The notes below the pieces were generated by a model that was not told the origin of the DNA, did not search any database, and saw nothing but the letters and a program-made list of their open reading frames with translations. A DNA stretch of 64,000 bases from Acidovorax sp. DW039. Lineage in GTDB: Bacteria > Pseudomonadota > Gammaproteobacteria > Burkholderiales > Burkholderiaceae_C. Positions within the stretch are counted from its first letter, which is position 1. Every line of letters begins with the position of its first letter. This document shows positions 7,919 through 16,497 of the stretch, one piece after another. The stretch lies in the NCBI RefSeq assembly GCF_037101375.1, contig NZ_AP029019.1, positions 248,001-312,000 of the forward strand, in the 5' to 3' direction. Made by a program: the position numbers and the translations under genes.

Positions 7919-8767
7919 TCATACGGGGATGCAAAGCTGGCTCCGGAAGCTCTCCTGCTCTCCTTTGCGGGCATAGCCCAGCGGATTGGCGACCACACGG
8001 CATTGCCAGGGCTGCTGGGTCTGTGCGTCATGGCCCTGCACGATGTAGTCGCTGGGGGCATGCAAATGCCCGTGCAGCCACAGCCGGGCATGGGGCAAAA
8101 GCGCGTCCAATGCATTGCAAAAGCCCGCTGTGCCGGGCACCAGACCATAGCGTGGATCCGCACTGCGCAGGCTGGGGGCGAAGTGGGTAACGGCCACCGT
8201 AGGCCCATCAAAGGGTTGGGTCAGCGCACTGCGCAACCACTGTTGGCATATCAGCGCCTGCTCGCGCATAGGCTCTGCCAGAAAGGGCTTACCGGCACGC
8301 GTGCCCCCGGTTTTGCGCAGGTAAAAATTGGCGGCGCGAAAGGCCTTGTCCCGCAGACGCAGGCGGCGGCTCAGGTCCTGGGCGTTTTCATGGTCGGCCA
8401 GTGCATCAAAGTCGCTCCACAGGGTCGTGCCCACAAATCGCACACCGTTCAGCACCAGCATTTCACGTTCCAGCCAGGCAATGCCCAGCTTGTCACAGGT
8501 GCGCTGCAGGCGAAGGTGTGCTTCGTCGAAGTCCTGGGCATCGTATTCATGGTTGCCGGGCACGAAGACCACAGGCGTTGGCCATGCACCCCACTGTGGC
8601 AAGGGTGAAAACTGGGCCAGACCAAAGTCGCCATCGGTCAGCTGCCCACCCTGCTGGTATGAGCCAATGTCTCCTGCCAGTACGAGCACATCGGCGTCTG
8701 GGGCAGGCTGGGCTTGGAATTGGGGATGGGCCTCCAGGTGCAGGTCGGACAACAGCTGAATCTTCAT
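7919..8767 (-). CDS. calcineurin-like metallophosphoesterase
   Basis: A 282-residue cytoplasmic metallophosphoesterase. The binuclear metal motifs appear in order: SDLHLE (D-x-H) near residue 8, GDIGSY near residue 33, PGNHEYD near residue 70, THFAPS near residue 195 and GHLH near residue 240. ATG 8767 (MKIQLLSDLHLE) places the first motif correctly; the longer open frame upstream overlaps the neighbouring regulator gene. Substrate unknown. It stands about 55 bp downstream of the LysR gene on the same strand, so co-transcription is possible. Confidence 0.85.
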   Translation of the reverse strand: MKIQLLSDLHLEAHPQFQAQPAPDADVLVLAGDIGSYQQGGQLTDGDFGLAQFSPLPQWGAWPTPVVFVPGNHEYDAQDFDEAHLRLQRTCDKLGIAWLEREMLVLNGVRFVGTTLWSDFDALADHENAQDLSRRLRLRDKAFRAANFYLRKTGGTRAGKPFLAEPMREQALICQQWLRSALTQPFDGPTVAVTHFAPSLRSADPRYGLVPGTAGFCNALDALLPHARLWLHGHLHAPSDYIVQGHDAQTQQPWQCRVVANPLGYARKGEQESFRSQLCIPV

Positions 8768-8822
8768 GCGGGCAGTGTAGGCGCAGCCTCTGGCACCTTT
8801 GAACAGTTCCTTAGAACAAGTC

Positions 8823-9827
8823 TTACTCTGGGAAGGTTCGGCGCGCCGAACGGGCCAAGGCATTGAGCAGCCACTCCATGGCCTTTTCATGGGGCCCCCT
8901 GCGGCGCCACATGGCGTCCACATGCACCGCAGGCACGCTCAATGGCAAAGCGCGTTGCACCAGTGCATCGGCAATGCCCGTGACAGGCACAAAGTGCCGC
9001 GGCAACACCGTGAGCAAGTCAGAGCCTGCCACCACCCGCCCCGCCGTGAAAAACTGGTTCACAGTGATGACCACATGCCGCTTGCGGCCCAGTGTGGCCA
9101 GCGCCTCGTCAATGAACCCATAGGGCCTGCCAGAAAAGCTCACCAGCATGTGGCGGGCGGCGCAGTAGGCATCCAGCGTCAACTCCCCGGTTGCCAAGGG
9201 GTGGCCTTGCCGCATCACGCACATGTATTCACCGTCGTACAGGCGCCTGCTGTCATAGGCCACTGCGCCGCCCGACTGCGCACGTGCCGTCAGGTCTGCC
9301 AGTGCGGCAGGAAAGTAGCCAACCGCCATGTCTGCCGATTCTTCATCCAGCAACCTGCGCGGGTCCCGCGTGGTCAGCGGCAGCACCCGGATGGCAATAC
9401 CCGGCGCCTCTTTTTCAATGATTTCTACCAGTGCGGGCACCAGCGTGGCGGCGGTGGCGTCAGCCATGGCCAACACAAAGGTAGATGTCGCCGTTGCGGG
9501 CTCAAAGGTGCCAGGCGCCAAAGACTCTTGCAGCATGGCCAGCGCATCGCGCACGCTGGGCCACAGGGCAAGGGCCCGTGGGGTGGGCTCCACACCCTGC
9601 CCGCTGCGCACCAGCAGTTCATCCCCTACCACCTCCCTCAAACGCCGCAGGGCGTTACTGACGGCCGGTTGGGTGATGGAGAGCTTGTGCGCTGCCTTGG
9701 TCAGGCTGCGCTCCGCCATGACCTCATCGAACACGCGCAGGAGGTTCAAGTCCAGGGATCGGAAGTTCAAGTGCGCAGGCATCTTGCTGACGGACGGAGT
9801 GGTGGCGAAGCACACCGTACTCATCAT
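8823..9827 (-). CDS. LysR-family transcriptional regulator
   Basis: A regulator of about 334 residues. The winged helix region contains LNLLRVFDEVMAERSLTKAAHKLSITQPAVSNALRRLRE in pieces typical of LysR. The effector domain (e.g. GRPYGFIDEAL, GSDLLTVLPRHF) resembles the NodD/NahR/nitroaromatic-responsive subgroup. The start is uncertain: ATG 9827/9824 or ATG 9782 (MPAHLNF); neither has a clear Shine-Dalgarno. Upstream are a 16-bp palindrome and an AT-rich dyad, likely autoregulatory sites shared with the divergent small membrane protein gene. Target and inducer are unknown. Confidence 0.82.
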   Translation of the reverse strand: MMSTVCFATTPSVSKMPAHLNFRSLDLNLLRVFDEVMAERSLTKAAHKLSITQPAVSNALRRLREVVGDELLVRSGQGVEPTPRALALWPSVRDALAMLQESLAPGTFEPATATSTFVLAMADATAATLVPALVEIIEKEAPGIAIRVLPLTTRDPRRLLDEESADMAVGYFPAALADLTARAQSGGAVAYDSRRLYDGEYMCVMRQGHPLATGELTLDAYCAARHMLVSFSGRPYGFIDEALATLGRKRHVVITVNQFFTAGRVVAGSDLLTVLPRHFVPVTGIADALVQRALPLSVPAVHVDAMWRRRGPHEKAMEWLLNALARSARRTFPE

Positions 9828-9844
9828 CAAAGTGAATGTAAAGA

Positions 9845-9885
9845 ATTCAAAATATAAATTTGAATGAATTTAGGGTTAACCCTAA
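9845..9885. promoter_or_regulatory. operator-like palindromes between LysR gene and divergent membrane-protein gene
   Basis: TTAGGGTTAACCCTAA (9870-9885) is a perfect 16-bp palindrome. Beside it, ATTCAAA (9845-9851) and TTTGAAT (9859-9865) form a second dyad. Both lie in the 112-bp divergent intergenic region, as expected for LysR autoregulation and activation. Confidence 0.6.
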
Positions 9886-9939
9886 GATTCACGCATTCGC
9901 CCGGCAATATCGCCACAAGCGTTTGAAAGGGACTTCCAA

Positions 9940-10380
9940 ATGACCAGCTTTGCACACATCACTTACCCCACCGAACATGCAGGCGTGATCCGCGCCGAAA
10001 ACGCCGCTGCCGCCATCAAGGACGTGGCTCACCGTTTTGAAGGTACCCGTGGTGCCGCTTCCCTGCTGCTTGCAGCCGTTGTCTCCGCCCTGCTGGTGGT
10101 GGCCCATCAGGTGATCGACACCTGGAGCGAAGGCCATCTGCTGGCTGCCTGGATGGTGCTGTGGCTCGTGGCTTTTGCCGCACTGGCCCTGTTGACCATG
10201 CCCGCACGCCGTATGGCTGTGACCCTGCGTGCTTCTGCAAAGGCCTGGGCTGAAAGCCGCCGCCGTACTGCTGAAGACGAGCGCACATGGCAAGTGGCCC
10301 TGAAGGACCCCCGCATCATGGCCGAACTGAACCACGCCATGGGTGTGCCTACCGTCAGCGACATCCGCCGTTACTACTGA
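9940..10380 (+). CDS. small two-helix membrane protein, function unknown
   Basis: A 146-residue protein. Two hydrophobic helices (about residues 39-57 and 68-87) are separated by a short polar turn (DTWSEG). Charged N- and C-terminal parts probably face the cytoplasm; the C-terminus ends TVSDIRRYY. I recognise no enzyme motif. A Shine-Dalgarno-like AAGGGA precedes ATG 9940. It diverges from a LysR gene, so it may be that regulator's target, and it is followed by a strong terminator, so it is transcribed alone. Confidence 0.75.
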   Translation: MTSFAHITYPTEHAGVIRAENAAAAIKDVAHRFEGTRGAASLLLAAVVSALLVVAHQVIDTWSEGHLLAAWMVLWLVAFAALALLTMPARRMAVTLRASAKAWAESRRRTAEDERTWQVALKDPRIMAELNHAMGVPTVSDIRRYY

Positions 10381-10439
10381 AAACCGGCTTCTTCATTCGG
10401 CGGTTTCCGGGAAAAGCGCCGGAACCCTGCTCAGCTTCA

Positions 10440-10467
10440 AGCCCTGGACGGCACACCGTCCAGGGCT
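10440..10467 (+). terminator. rho-independent terminator
   Basis: AGCCCTGGACGG, loop CACA, CCGTCCAGGGCT, followed by TTTTT. It ends the transcript of the 146-residue membrane protein gene. Confidence 0.9.
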
Positions 10468-10522
10468 TTTTTGTTCCTGTGGGGTTGTGTGGCATCTGAG
10501 TTGTGCCTACCGCTCAAACAAA

Positions 10523-10558
10523 AAAGCTGCCCCGGTCTGCAAAGACCGGGGCAGCTTT
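10523..10558 (-). terminator. rho-independent terminator of pckG
   Basis: On the minus strand a 16-bp stem (AAAGCTGCCCCGGTCT and its complement) with a 4-nt loop is followed by TTTGTTTG. It lies 45 bp beyond the pckG stop codon. Confidence 0.9.
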
Positions 10559-10602
10559 CATGCTCGTGCCAGCCTGCGCAGACGCAGGCTTGGTGATGCC
10601 AA

Positions 10603-12471
10603 TCAGGCAGCCAGACGCTTTTCGATTGCAGCCTTGGTGTCCAGCAGTGCCTGGGGCAGGTGGTAGGCGAGCTGCTCAAAGTGCGTGGTGTGCAGCTTGA
10701 GTTCTTCCGTCCAGGCTGCCTTGTCAATGCTGGTCACGGTGTTGAATTGCTCGGGCGAGAACTCCAGACCTGTCCAGTTGATTTCTGCGTACTGTGGTGC
10801 CACACCAAACATGGTTTCCTGGCCTTGGGCCTGGCCTTCGATGCGGTCGATCATCCACTTCAGGACGCGCATGTTCTCGCCATAGCCAGGCCACACGAAT
10901 TTGCCTGCAGCGTCCTTGCGGAACCAGTTGGTGGTGTAGATCTTGGGTTGCTTGCCACCGGCAGCGGTGATCTTCTCGCCCATGTTCAGCCAGTGCTGGA
11001 AGTAGTCGCTCATGTTGTAGCCGCAGAACGGCAGCATGGCGAAGGGATCGCGGCGCACCACACCTTGCTGGCCAAAGGCTGCGGCGGTGGTTTCGGAGCC
11101 CATGGTGGCCGCCATGTACACGCCTTCGGTCCAGTTGCGAGCCTCTGTGACCAAGGGCACGGTGGTGGAGCGGCGGCCGCCAAAGATGAATGCGTCGATG
11201 GTTACGCCAGCTGGGTCGTCCCAGGCAGAGTCCAGGGCTGGGTTGTTGGTCGCGGCAACGGTAAAGCGCGCGTTGGGGTGGGCAGCCTTGGCACCGGTTT
11301 CCTTCGCAATGGCCGGTGTCCAGTCCTTGCCTTGCCAGTCGATCAGGTGGTCTGGCAGCTTGCCAGAGTCCTTGTCCATGCCTTCCCACCACACGTCGCC
11401 ATCGTCTGTCAGGGCCACGTTCGTGAAGATCACGTCCTTGTCCAGGCTGGCCATGCAGTTGGGGTTGGTGAGGGTGTTGGTGCCAGGTGCTACACCAAAG
11501 TAACCGGCTTCAGGGTTGATGGCGCGCAGGCTGCCATCGGGCTGGGGCTTGATCCAGGCGATGTCGTCACCGATGGTGGTGACCTTCCAGCCTTCAAAGC
11601 CGGTGGGAGGCACCAGCATCGAGAAGTTGGTCTTGCCGCAGGCGCTGGGGAAGGCCGCCGCCACGTGGTATTTCTTGCCCTGAGGGTTGGTCACACCCAG
11701 GATGAGCATGTGCTCTGCCAGCCAGCCCTGGTCGCGGCCCATGTTGGACGCGATACGCAGTGCCAGGCACTTCTTGCCGAGCAGCGCGTTGCCACCGTAG
11801 CCCGAGCCATACGACCAGATTTCGCGTGTTTCTGGGTAGTGAACGATGTACTTGACGGTGGGGTTGCAAGGCCAGGAGGTCTTGTCTTTCTCGCCCTCTG
11901 CCAGAGGGGCTCCCACAGTGTGCATGCAAGGCACAAATTCACCTTCCACGCCCAGCACGTCGTACACGGCCTTGCCCATGCGCGTCATCAGGCGCTGGTT
12001 CACGGCGACGTAAGCGCTGTCGGTCAGTTCCACGCCGATGTGGGCAATGGGGCTGCCCAGTGGGCCCATGCTGAAAGGCACCACGTACATGGTGCGACCC
12101 TTCATGCAGCCGTCAAACAGCGGCTGCAGCGTGGCGCGCATCTGTGCGGGATCCATCCAGTTGTTGGTGGGGCCTGCGTCTTCCTTCTTGGCAGAGCAGA
12201 TGTACGTGCGGTCTTCGACGCGGGCGACGTCCGAAGGATCGGACCAGGCCAGAAAGCTGCCGGGGCGCTTGGCGGAGTTGAGCTTTTTGAAGGTGCCAGC
12301 CTGAACCAGCTGCTCGCACAGGCGGTCGTACTCTTCCTTGGAACCATCGCACCAGTAAATGGTGTCGGGCTTGCACAGGGCGGCCATGTCGGCCACCCAG
12401 GCCAGCAGGCGTGGGTTCTTGACGTAAGCGGGGGCGTTGAGATTCAGGCCCTGCATGGTGGGTGCGTTCAT
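10603..12471 (-). CDS. pckG: phosphoenolpyruvate carboxykinase (GTP)
   Basis: A 622-residue GTP-type PEPCK converting oxaloacetate and GTP to PEP, CO2 and GDP, the entry step of gluconeogenesis. The length is typical. Visible signatures: the phosphate-binding loop [14 protein letters not shown] (about residue 273), [13 protein letters not shown], and [15 protein letters not shown] C-terminal substrate elements. AGGAAG precedes ATG 12471. It is monocistronic, ending in a strong hairpin. The 314-bp upstream region carries two dyads that could be regulatory sites. Cytosolic. Confidence 0.95.
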   Translation of the reverse strand: MNAPTMQGLNLNAPAYVKNPRLLAWVADMAALCKPDTIYWCDGSKEEYDRLCEQLVQAGTFKKLNSAKRPGSFLAWSDPSDVARVEDRTYICSAKKEDAGPTNNWMDPAQMRATLQPLFDGCMKGRTMYVVPFSMGPLGSPIAHIGVELTDSAYVAVNQRLMTRMGKAVYDVLGVEGEFVPCMHTVGAPLAEGEKDKTSWPCNPTVKYIVHYPETREIWSYGSGYGGNALLGKKCLALRIASNMGRDQGWLAEHMLILGVTNPQGKKYHVAAAFPSACGKTNFSMLVPPTGFEGWKVTTIGDDIAWIKPQPDGSLRAINPEAGYFGVAPGTNTLTNPNCMASLDKDVIFTNVALTDDGDVWWEGMDKDSGKLPDHLIDWQGKDWTPAIAKETGAKAAHPNARFTVAATNNPALDSAWDDPAGVTIDAFIFGGRRSTTVPLVTEARNWTEGVYMAATMGSETTAAAFGQQGVVRRDPFAMLPFCGYNMSDYFQHWLNMGEKITAAGGKQPKIYTTNWFRKDAAGKFVWPGYGENMRVLKWMIDRIEGQAQGQETMFGVAPQYAEINWTGLEFSPEQFNTVTSIDKAAWTEELKLHTTHFEQLAYHLPQALLDTKAAIEKRLAA

Positions 12472-12785
12472 CGGGAGCTTCCTAAGTTGAAAAACAGTTT
12501 TTTCAAAGGAAGCGAACCGGACGGATCACGACAACAAGGACCTGGCGCAATTGCGATGCTGAGCGCGGCCTTTGAAAAAACGGCTTTCCAGCGTTACGTC
12601 GGCCCCCGCAAACAGGGTGGGTCGGTGCGTAACGCCTGTGCTCAGTCGGCGGGCGGAAGGGGGCTGCCCCACGGTGTGGAGGCGTCTCCACGCTGTCCGC
12701 GGGTCGGCTGGGATGACGATTTTATGAAGTCGTCATCAAAATGTCTGTCAGACTGGGGGAAAATCCATGCAAAAGATGCATGGGG
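12472..12785. other. queC-pckG intergenic region with two dyads
   Basis: No gene seen in 314 bp. GATGACGA (12712-12719) and TCGTCATC (12730-12737) form a perfect 8-bp dyad with a 10-nt loop. CCATGCA (12765-12771) and TGCATGG (12777-12783) form a 7-bp dyad right after the queC stop. Neither has a T-run on the minus strand, so they are more likely regulatory sites (or a weak transcript end) than intrinsic terminators. Confidence 0.4.
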
Positions 12786-13496
12786 TTATGCTGGGTTTGT
12801 GGCGGTTGTCCAGCGCTCAAAACCTGCCTTGCGCAAGGCGCAAGCAGGGCAGGTTCCGCAGCCGTAGCCCCACGCGTGGCGCTCGTCGCGCACCCCGTGG
12901 TAGCAGGTGTGCGACTGCTCCAGCACCACATCCACCAGCGCTTGTCCGCCCAGCGTGCGGGCCAACTCCCATGTCTCGGCCTTGTCCAGCCACATCAGCG
13001 GTGTTTCGATGGTGAAGCGCTGGCCCATGCCCAGCGAGACCGCCACCTGAAGGGCTTTGAGTGTGTCGTCCCGGCAATCGGGATAGCCGGAGAAGTCGGT
13101 TTCGCACATGCCACCCACCAGCGTGTGCAAACCGCGGCGGTAGCCCACTGCGGCAGCCAGGTTGAAAAACAGCAGATTGCGACCTGGCACAAAGGTGTTG
13201 GGCAGCCCTGCTGCAGTCATCTGGATCTCAGTCTCGCTGGTCAGTGCGGTGTCGCTGATGGCTCCGAGCACGCCCAGATCCAGCATGTGGTCCTCCCCCA
13301 GCCGCTCACTCCACTGAGGAAAGCGGGTGCGGAAGGCTTGCAGCACGTCGTGGCGCGCCTGCAGCTCTACGTGATGCCGCTGGCCGTAGTCGAAACCGAC
13401 GGTTTCAACATGGGCGAAGTGGGTGAGAGCCCAAGCCAGACAAGTGGTGGAGTCTTGGCCTCCGGAGAAAAGAACGAGGGCGTGGCCAGAACGCAT
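12786..13496 (-). CDS. queC: 7-cyano-7-deazaguanine synthase (preQ0 synthase)
   Basis: A 236-residue QueC. It converts 7-carboxy-7-deazaguanine to preQ0 using ammonia and ATP in queuosine biosynthesis. The N-terminus has the PP-loop ATPase motif [12 protein letters not shown], and the C-terminus has a four-cysteine zinc site (a Cys near SHTC and [11 protein letters not shown]). ATG 13496 ([13 protein letters not shown]) places the PP-loop at the expected distance; the open frame extends upstream without similarity. No other queuosine genes are in the window. It stands alone, downstream of a small membrane protein gene and its terminator. Confidence 0.93.
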   Translation of the reverse strand: MRSGHALVLFSGGQDSTTCLAWALTHFAHVETVGFDYGQRHHVELQARHDVLQAFRTRFPQWSERLGEDHMLDLGVLGAISDTALTSETEIQMTAAGLPNTFVPGRNLLFFNLAAAVGYRRGLHTLVGGMCETDFSGYPDCRDDTLKALQVAVSLGMGQRFTIETPLMWLDKAETWELARTLGGQALVDVVLEQSHTCYHGVRDERHAWGYGCGTCPACALRKAGFERWTTATNPA

Positions 13497-13570
13497 GGAA
13501 GTCAATCCTTGGAGAATGAAGAAGGGCAGAACGAGGTAGGGGAAATGGGAGTGTGCTCCGCCAAAAGCAA

Positions 13571-13595
13571 AAAAGCCCCGCAGCGCGGGGCTTTT
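13571..13595 (-). terminator. rho-independent terminator of the 48-residue membrane protein gene
   Basis: On the minus strand AAAAGCCCCGC, loop GCT, GCGGGGCTTTT, then TTGCTTTTGG. It is 22 bp beyond the stop of the small gene and upstream of queC. Confidence 0.85.
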
Positions 13596-13616
13596 CAGCA
13601 AAGTGTGCGATGGGGC

Positions 13617-13763
13617 TCAGGCCATTTTGACGGCGATGAACGCGAGCAGGAACATCAACACGCCACCCACCACGGGCAGAACCACGGGCATGGAAGAGAC
13701 CACGTTTTCCACGGGGTCCGACGATGTCTCGGAAGAAGTGTGCGATGTGCTGTGCTCCGACAT
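13617..13763 (-). CDS. 48-residue single-pass membrane protein
   Basis: A short gene. The protein begins MSEHSTSHTSSETSSDPVEN (Ser/Thr-rich, soluble) and continues with one hydrophobic helix from about residue 27 to 45 ending AVKMA. GGAG lies 8 bases before ATG 13763, and a strong terminator follows 22 bp after the TGA, so it has its own transcription unit, which supports a real gene. Function unknown; comparable small Ser/Thr-rich single-helix proteins occur as accessory subunits or stress peptides, but nothing here points to a partner. Confidence 0.75.
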   Translation of the reverse strand: MSEHSTSHTSSETSSDPVENVVSSMPVVLPVVGGVLMFLLAFIAVKMA

Positions 13764-13842
13764 GGTGAGTCTCCAATGCTGAAAGTTGGCCCATTCTAGC
13801 GGCTCAGCCAGCCGGTGGGGGCGGTGGTTCCCCCAAGCAGGC

Positions 13843-15051
13843 TCACATCACTGCAGCTTCCATCCCCGCAGAACGCAACTGGCCCAGCACCTGCTCCACA
13901 TGGGCCTTGCTGCGGGTTTGCAGCACCAGTTCAATCTCCACATTTTGGGCCGCCAGCATGGTGAAGGCGCGCTGGTGGTGCACCTCTTCAATATTGGCGC
14001 CTGCATCTGCCACCGTGGCGGTGATGCGGGCCAGCACGCCGGGTATGTCACGGGCGCTGACCTTGATGCGGGCCAATCGGCCGGAGCGCACCATGCCCCG
14101 CTCGATGATCGCGGCCAGCAGCAGTGGGTCAATATTGCCACCGCACAGCACCAGCCCCACGCGCTTGCCTTTGAAACGCTCGGGGTGCCGAACCAGGGCC
14201 GCAAGCCCTGCAGCACCCGCCCCTTCCACCAGCGTTTTCTCGATCTCCAGCAGCATCAGCACGGCCTGCTCAATGTCGCCCTCGTCCACCAGCACCAGGT
14301 CGTCTACCAGGCGCTTCACGATTTCTTGCGTGATCTTGCCGGGCGTGGCCACCGCAATGCCTTCAGCAATGGTGGAGGTGCCCAGTGGGTGGTGTGTGCC
14401 TTGGATGGCATTGACCATGGCCGGGAAGCGGGTGGTCTGCACGCCCACAATTTCAATGCCCGGTTTGAGTGCCTTGGCCGCCGTGGCCACGCCAGAGATC
14501 AATCCGCCCCCGCCCACAGCGATCACGAGGCAGTCGAGGTCAGGCACCGCCTGCAGCATCTCCAGGCCCAGCGTTCCCTGCCCGGCGGCCACGCCCTCGT
14601 CGTCATAGGGGTGCACAAACGTCAGGCCTTGGGCCTGCGCCAGCGCATAGGCGTGGGCACGGGACTCCTCCAGGGTATCTCCGTGCAGCACCACCTCGGC
14701 GCCAAAGCCGCGGGTGCGTTCCACCTTCACGCCGGGGGTAAAGCGCGGCATCACGATCACCGCTCGCAAGCCCAGGCGCTGCGCGTGGTAGGCCACGCCC
14801 TGTGCGTGGTTGCCAGCGCTCATCGCGATCACGCCACGGGCGCGCTCTTCGTCGGTCAGCAGGGCCAGCCGGTTGCAGGCTCCCCGTTCCTTGAAGGAGG
14901 CGGTGAACTGCAGGTTCTCAAACTTGAGGAACACCTGCGCCCCAACGATCTGCGAAAGGGTCTTGGACTCGACACAGGGGGTTTCCAGCACCTGCCCTTG
15001 CAGGCGGGCGGCGGCGTCGCGAATGTCTTGGAGGGTCAGCATGCGCGCCAT
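13843..15051 (-). CDS. ilvA: threonine ammonia-lyase with C-terminal ACT domain
   Basis: A 402-residue PLP enzyme of fold type II that deaminates L-threonine to 2-oxobutanoate, feeding isoleucine synthesis or threonine catabolism. The Schiff-base lysine is Lys54 in TASFKERGA. The phosphate-binding glycine loop AVGGGGLISG is near residue 190 and the C-terminal CGGN near residue 315. An ACT domain (from about residue 330: RDIPGVLARITATVADAGANI) implies amino-acid feedback or activation. A single ACT and the short length match the TdcB-like/IlvA1 form rather than the longer two-ACT biosynthetic form. It starts 23 bp after the cytochrome b561 gene on the same strand. Confidence 0.9.
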   Translation of the reverse strand: MARMLTLQDIRDAAARLQGQVLETPCVESKTLSQIVGAQVFLKFENLQFTASFKERGACNRLALLTDEERARGVIAMSAGNHAQGVAYHAQRLGLRAVIVMPRFTPGVKVERTRGFGAEVVLHGDTLEESRAHAYALAQAQGLTFVHPYDDEGVAAGQGTLGLEMLQAVPDLDCLVIAVGGGGLISGVATAAKALKPGIEIVGVQTTRFPAMVNAIQGTHHPLGTSTIAEGIAVATPGKITQEIVKRLVDDLVLVDEGDIEQAVLMLLEIEKTLVEGAGAAGLAALVRHPERFKGKRVGLVLCGGNIDPLLLAAIIERGMVRSGRLARIKVSARDIPGVLARITATVADAGANIEEVHHQRAFTMLAAQNVEIELVLQTRSKAHVEQVLGQLRSAGMEAAVM

Positions 15052-15074
15052 TGTGGCGCACAGGGCTCAGGGTG

Positions 15075-15668
15075 TCACGGGCGCTGGCGCAGCGTGCCAG
15101 GCCACATGCGCTGCAGCACGCCGTCGCGCCTGACTGCATGGTGATACAGCGCTGCAGCCACATGCAGGGCCACCACAGCCCAAGCCACAAATTTGCCGAC
15201 AAAGTGATGGATGGCATCCACCGGGGCTTCAAACTCGTCCCAGCTGACATGGAAGGACTCGCTGATCCATGCAAACGCCGATGTCTCGTTGAAGCCCGTC
15301 ACGCTGAACAGCCCGAAATCCGTGGGAGCGCCAGTGCCGATGTAGCCCGTCAGCGGCATCACGACCAACAGGCCGTACAACCCGATGTGGGCAGCGTGAG
15401 CCAGCGCGTGTTCCCAGGCGGGGCCTGAGGGCGGTGCAGGTTGCACGTCCCACAACCTCCACAGCAGCCGTGGGATAACGATCAGCCCCACCAGCAGACC
15501 CAGCACCCAGTGGATGTTGAGTACGGGCAAGGAATCTGGAGAGGTGTCGTCCATGAACCAGATGACGTAGTACACAACGATATATGCACCGATGAATGCG
15601 CCTGCGCTGGTCCAATGAAAGAGCTGTGCCAGCGCGCCGAACCGTTGGGTGGAGTTGTTCCACTGCAT
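15075..15668 (-). CDS. cytochrome b561-family di-haem membrane protein
   Basis: A 197-residue inner-membrane protein with four predicted helices. Candidate haem-ligating histidines are in LFHW (near residue 18), NIHW (near residue 52) and the C-terminal helix (HHFVGKF and ALHVAAALYHH). The family transfers electrons between quinol and periplasmic acceptors; the partner is unknown. ATG 15668 has TGAGG upstream. It is 38 bp downstream of a TetR gene on the same strand and is likely co-regulated by the two operators before that gene. ilvA follows 23 bp later. Confidence 0.88.
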   Translation of the reverse strand: MQWNNSTQRFGALAQLFHWTSAGAFIGAYIVVYYVIWFMDDTSPDSLPVLNIHWVLGLLVGLIVIPRLLWRLWDVQPAPPSGPAWEHALAHAAHIGLYGLLVVMPLTGYIGTGAPTDFGLFSVTGFNETSAFAWISESFHVSWDEFEAPVDAIHHFVGKFVAWAVVALHVAAALYHHAVRRDGVLQRMWPGTLRQRP

Positions 15669-15706
15669 GAAGTGCCTCAAGGAAAAAAGTGGGTCAGATG
15701 TCGTGA

Positions 15707-16297
15707 TCAGGCGCGCAGACCGTTGAGCAAGCGATCCAGGCCGTTCAATGCCTGGGGCAGTTTGGTGGCGGGATCGCCATCCGGCTCGGCGATCCAGAAT
15801 GAGGCTTCGGTGATAGCGCCATACAGCATGCGGGCCATCACGCCAGCGTGGTGCCGTGCCACGATGCCTTCGGCCATCAGGTGCTCTAACGCTGCCTCCA
15901 GCGCGGCAATGCCCACCGACTGCGCGGCGGGGGGAACATCTCCAAACACCGCTCGGGCGTCTTGCAGGATGATGCGGCGGATTTCGGGCTCCAGCGCCAG
16001 TTCCAGATAAGTGCGGCAACGCTGGCAAAAGCCCTCCCAAGGGTTGGGTGTCGCGCTGGATACGGCATCCAGCCGGGCGCCCACTTCGACCTCGATCTGC
16101 TCAATCACTGCCACCAGCAGGCCTTGCTTGCCGCCGAAGTGGTGGTACAGCGCTCCCCGTGTCAGCCCGGCCTCGCCGGTCAGGTCATCCATCGACGTGT
16201 GCGAATAGCCCTGTGCAGCGAAAGCGCGGCGTGCCGTGGCCACCAGCTTGGTGCGGGTTTCTTCCAGCATTTCTGCCCTGGTGCGGCGTTTCTGCAT
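15707..16297 (-). CDS. TetR-family repressor, probable autoregulator
   Basis: A 196-residue TetR-type regulator. The helix-turn-helix spans about residues 30-52 (TSMDDLTGEAGLTRGALYHHFGGKQGL). The C-terminal domain (AVFGDVPPAAQ, YGAITEASFWIAE) resembles the TetR subgroup with the C-terminal domain seen near small efflux or redox genes. ATG 16297 has AAGGA about 9 bases upstream; in-frame codons further up run into the operators. The two palindromic operators just upstream (16313-16351) imply autorepression. The probable target operon is itself plus cytochrome b561. Confidence 0.88.
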   Translation of the reverse strand: MQKRRTRAEMLEETRTKLVATARRAFAAQGYSHTSMDDLTGEAGLTRGALYHHFGGKQGLLVAVIEQIEVEVGARLDAVSSATPNPWEGFCQRCRTYLELALEPEIRRIILQDARAVFGDVPPAAQSVGIAALEAALEHLMAEGIVARHHAGVMARMLYGAITEASFWIAEPDGDPATKLPQALNGLDRLLNGLRA

Positions 16298-16312
16298 TGC
16301 GCTCGTCCTTTC

Positions 16313-16351
16313 ACATACGGGGCGTATGTTAATTGGCATACGCCCCGTATG
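16313..16351. promoter_or_regulatory. tandem TetR operators
   Basis: ACATACG-GGG-CGTATGT (16313-16329) and CATACG-CCC-CGTATG (16337-16351) are two nearly identical palindromes, the second matching the complement orientation of the first, separated by an AT-rich 7-bp stretch TAATTGG. They begin 16 bp before the TetR start codon. This is the classic layout of two repressor dimers covering a promoter. Confidence 0.8.
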
Positions 16352-16420
16352 TCAAATGCTTGAGGCATCTCACGCACGGAGCAGTCTGCGCTGCCGATGC
16401 ATTGCCGGTTGCGCTTCATC

Positions 16421-16468
16421 AAACTACCTATAGTGTTTCGTGGATATCGTGAACGCTATAGGTAGTGT
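16421..16468 (+). promoter_or_regulatory. paired NrdR boxes upstream of nrdD
   Basis: AAACTACCTATAGTGT (16421-16436) and ACGCTATAGGTAGTGT (16453-16468) resemble the NrdR consensus (acaCwAtATaTwGtgt). They are 32 bp start-to-start (16-bp gap), i.e. about three helical turns, as is usual for NrdR pairs. This predicts dATP/ATP-dependent repression of the anaerobic ribonucleotide reductase genes by NrdR. Confidence 0.8.
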
Positions 16469-16497
16469 TTCAACCGTTTATCGAGATCGGGTTCACC

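Noticed and set aside
10440..10558. Considered a small RNA between two hairpins
   Set aside because: The two hairpins are well explained as terminators of the convergent genes on either side; no promoter between them is seen.
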